Origin: Candidatus Saccharimonadota bacterium
GTDB taxonomy: Bacteria > Eremiobacterota > Xenobia > Xenobiales > Xenobiaceae
Reading direction: 5' to 3'
Length of the DNA stretch: 33,937 nucleotides
Assembly: GCA_004554425.1 (NCBI GenBank)
Contig: SFMI01000029.1
Coordinates: 1-33,937 of the forward strand
Every line of letters begins with the position of its first letter. Within the stretch, counting starts at the first letter, position 1. Position numbers and translations under genes: made by a program. Below the pieces are notes generated by a model, which was given only the letters and a program-made list of their open reading frames with translations, made no database searches and was not told the DNA's origin. Shown in pieces: positions 32,122 through 33,937 of this stretch.

Positions 32122-33054
32122 TTACCAGGTTCTATTCTTTTTTTGCCATACTAAATCGTAAGCTTGAGCTGGAATTTCTGTTGCAAAAGGCTCTATTTCG
32201 CCAGTTTGTGGGTTTAGTAACTTCAAAGTATGGCTTTGTTTGTAGTTGTCGCTAAAAATAATTTTATCGCCTGTGGGAGACCAAGCCGGGTAGGAAGCTT
32301 GTTTAGTGTTTTCTCTGAATTGGCGTAATCCATCATTTTTGCTTACGCAAGCTAAGAAATCTCCGAAGTAGCTGCGACCTCTGAAAGCTAAGCTTTGGCT
32401 ATCTGGAGACCAAGTAGGCGTCACACAAGCTTCGTATTTTTTCAAAACCGGTCGCACGGAACCGCTGAGTAAATTCATAATGTATATATGGCTCAAACCG
32501 CGTTTCCAACTCATAAAAGCTAACTTTTTGCCGTCCGGTGATAATACTGGATAGTCGTTCATTAAGCCATTATGGGTTAGGCGCTGTAAGTTCGAACCAT
32601 CGGCATTTACCGTAGCCAATTCGGTATGGCCCCAGCGCGTAGTAGAAAAAATTACTTGGCTGCCATCTGGAGTCCAGACTGGATGACGATCTGCATAAGC
32701 GGTCGAGGTAAGCCGTCTGACAAAACTCCCATTTGTATCGGTAATATACAAATTCCAAGTATTGTCGGAAAACATACTAAAAACTATTTCGTTAGTTTCG
32801 GCACATAAATTGGGCTCGCGGCAATTGCGTCTTATATCTAACACTTGCTGCAAATCTCGCCCATCTGGACGTACAGAGTAAATTTGAAAATATTTATATG
32901 GTTTGCAAGTAAATAAAATTAGTTCGGATAGAGGTCCAGCTTTAGCTGTATGGGTAACGGTAAATAAAGCCGACACAATTATACTGAGGTATAGCAATAA
33001 GCACTTTAGCGTTTTTAGCATAACATAGTATTCGTTCTTGGCATTTCTCAACAT
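32122..33054 (-). CDS. TolB-like beta-propeller protein, probably exported
   Basis: About 310 residues, mostly five or six repeats of the TolB/PD40 type: strands around H-P-x-W-[ST]-P-D-G (for example RHPVWTPDGSQVIFST, YPVLSPDGKKLAFMSW, TPTWSPDSQSLAFRG, YPAWSPTGDKIIFSD). There is an N-terminal hydrophobic segment (MLKTLKCLLLYLSIIVSALF) with a likely signal cleavage near AKAG. The start is uncertain: ATG 33054 has GGAG upstream; GTG 33069 and ATG 33021 are alternatives, the last giving the cleanest signal peptide. The N-terminal TolB domain is absent, so it is not a full TolB; the propeller may bind a periplasmic partner. No Tol-Pal genes are nearby. Confidence 0.85.
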   Translation of the reverse strand: MLRNAKNEYYVMLKTLKCLLLYLSIIVSALFTVTHTAKAGPLSELILFTCKPYKYFQIYSVRPDGRDLQQVLDIRRNCREPNLCAETNEIVFSMFSDNTWNLYITDTNGSFVRRLTSTAYADRHPVWTPDGSQVIFSTTRWGHTELATVNADGSNLQRLTHNGLMNDYPVLSPDGKKLAFMSWKRGLSHIYIMNLLSGSVRPVLKKYEACVTPTWSPDSQSLAFRGRSYFGDFLACVSKNDGLRQFRENTKQASYPAWSPTGDKIIFSDNYKQSHTLKLLNPQTGEIEPFATEIPAQAYDLVWQKKNRTW

Positions 33055-33135
33055 CCTTTTTTGCTCCACGCTGGGGCAAAGTATATCTTGGTTAAAGTTG
33101 AAAAAAACTAAAAATCCCCTAGAAGAATATATCCT

Positions 33136-33164
33136 TTGGCTAAAAAAGGCAGGGAGTCTATCTT
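33136..33164 (+). promoter_or_regulatory. Possible promoter of the SGNH-like gene
   Basis: TTGGCT (33136-33141), 17 bases, TATCTT (33159-33164). Both boxes are imperfect but the spacing is optimal and it faces the gene at 33218, in the 163-base divergent gap with the TolB-like gene. Confidence 0.4.
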
Positions 33165-33217
33165 ACTGACAATGAACTGCCCAAAGTTACTTGTTGTGTA
33201 GGAGTAAGGCGGGCAAA

Positions 33218-33937
33218 ATGCGCAGGCTGGCTGCAGTGATTTTTATTTTTATATTACTTCTAGTTGGAGCCGAAGCCTATTTATATGCTAAAGGGTACAA
33301 TTTTGATTACTTAGCGGAAGTTCAGGCCCATTTAGAAAAAGTTCCTCCTTCTTTGCGTACTTGTGTGGGCCGTTGTGCTTGGGGATTAGAGCGCGGCCTT
33401 TATCAATCTTCGGAAGATCGTCAAGCTTGGGAAACTGTTGAGGCTGATGGCCAGCGTGCTTCGGTTGAGCATCCTAAAAGTGCTAAATATCGGGTACTGT
33501 TATTAGGTTGTTCTTACATTTTTGGCAGTGGTTTGAGCGACAGACAGACTTTGGCTTGGAAATTAAATGAAAAATATCCTTATGTCAGTTTTGAAAATTA
33601 TGGCGTTCCCGGTTGGGGAACTTACCAATGCCTTATGTTGGAAAAAGAATTGCTCAGCCAAAGAAAGTACGATTTAGTTGTTTACTGTGCTATAGAAGAC
33701 CATCGTAATCGCAATACTGAATATAAATTTGTGGGCAGTTTGCGTCCTGGGCAACGCTATAGTCTCTATCCACGTGTTGGCTTCGCTCAAAATATGTATT
33801 GTCCCAATGAGAGTGATGCTGCCGCTTTTTTGTCCAACTTGCCTAAAGAAGCTTCGGCTTTGCAATACTATCCTGCTAACTTTCAATTGTGGCCGGGCCA
33901 ATTTTCCTGGCGCATAATAGATTTTGCTAGAAGAGTG
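33218..33937 (+). CDS. SGNH-hydrolase-like protein, N-terminal part (runs off the window)
   Basis: The frame opens at ATG 33218 and stays open for all 240 codons to the window end. The N-terminus is a membrane anchor or signal (hydrophobic residues about 4-22, VIFIFILLLVGAEAYLYA). The core has the SGNH pattern: LLLGCSYIFGSG corresponds to block I (usually GDS, here GCS), NYGVPGWGTYQ to block II, then YDLVVYCAIEDHRNRN. Such proteins often deacylate or modify polysaccharides and lipids at the cell surface. The catalytic Asp-His block would lie beyond the window. The ribosome site is AAGGCGGG just upstream. Confidence 0.8.
   Translation, partial: MRRLAAVIFIFILLLVGAEAYLYAKGYNFDYLAEVQAHLEKVPPSLRTCVGRCAWGLERGLYQSSEDRQAWETVEADGQRASVEHPKSAKYRVLLLGCSYIFGSGLSDRQTLAWKLNEKYPYVSFENYGVPGWGTYQCLMLEKELLSQRKYDLVVYCAIEDHRNRNTEYKFVGSLRPGQRYSLYPRVGFAQNMYCPNESDAAAFLSNLPKEASALQYYPANFQLWPGQFSWRIIDFARRV

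Noticed and set aside
32105..32127. Terminator between plsC and the TolB-like gene
   Set aside because: Only a 6-base-pair stem that overlaps the stop codon of the minus-strand gene, without a T tract.

Overview
The window looks like chromosomal DNA of an uncultured bacterium that I cannot place confidently. Gene order cdaA-ybbR-glmM and tilS-hpt-ftsH is the arrangement known from Bacillota and other Terrabacteria-type lineages. A DUF2993 (LmeA-like) lipid-binding protein, a PilT retraction ATPase, a BamE-like exported protein, a receiver-kinase fusion and many TTG/GTG starts fit a deep-branching lineage (Eremiobacterota- or Melainabacteria-like would be my guess, low confidence). There are no transposases, integrases, phage genes or CRISPR arrays, and base and codon use look even throughout.

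Layout. 1-127: tail of a membrane protein, possibly an ECF transporter S component. 226-1976: cdaA (c-di-AMP synthase) followed without a gap by ybbR, which is split by a -1 frameshift, then a strong terminator. 2205-11877: a promoter so close to glmM that its mRNA should be leaderless, then glmM, then six tightly packed genes: two small unrecognised proteins, three BrxD/DUF2791-like P-loop ATPases and an Lhr/BrxHI-like SF2 helicase. This block is the most interesting part of the window. It resembles the ATPase-helicase pair of type 2 BREX and of TerB-associated operons, but it lacks the BREX methyltransferase, PglZ and protease, has three ATPases rather than one, and sits directly behind an essential wall-precursor gene. 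11976-19404: glgA, a pilT-like ATPase with a possible leader peptide, a secreted 5'-nucleotidase, a SerA-type dehydrogenase, a DUF6812-like small protein, an FmdB zinc ribbon and a frameshifted DUF2993 protein. Several of these are separated by clear hairpin terminators.

19428-26486 is on the minus strand and reads right to left: tRNA(CAU), terminator, tilS, an HPRT-like protein with substituted catalytic residues, a structured ftsH leader, ftsH, terminator, a Ser-rich membrane protein, a normal hpt, and a coiled-coil zinc-ribbon protein. A bidirectional terminator separates this block from the plus-strand genes on its left. In Bacillus subtilis, TilS and HprT are reported to act together on ftsH transcription. 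A degenerate HPRT placed between tilS and an operator-rich ftsH leader is therefore a good candidate for a dedicated regulator.

26621-32057 (+): a receiver-like/Ser-Thr kinase fusion, an MFS transporter, a BamE-like exported protein, a membrane metallophosphatase and a PlsC acyltransferase, the last four closely spaced. 32122-33054 (-): a TolB-like beta-propeller. 33218-end (+): the start of an SGNH-hydrolase-like protein that runs off the window. No stretch longer than 300 bases lacks a gene.
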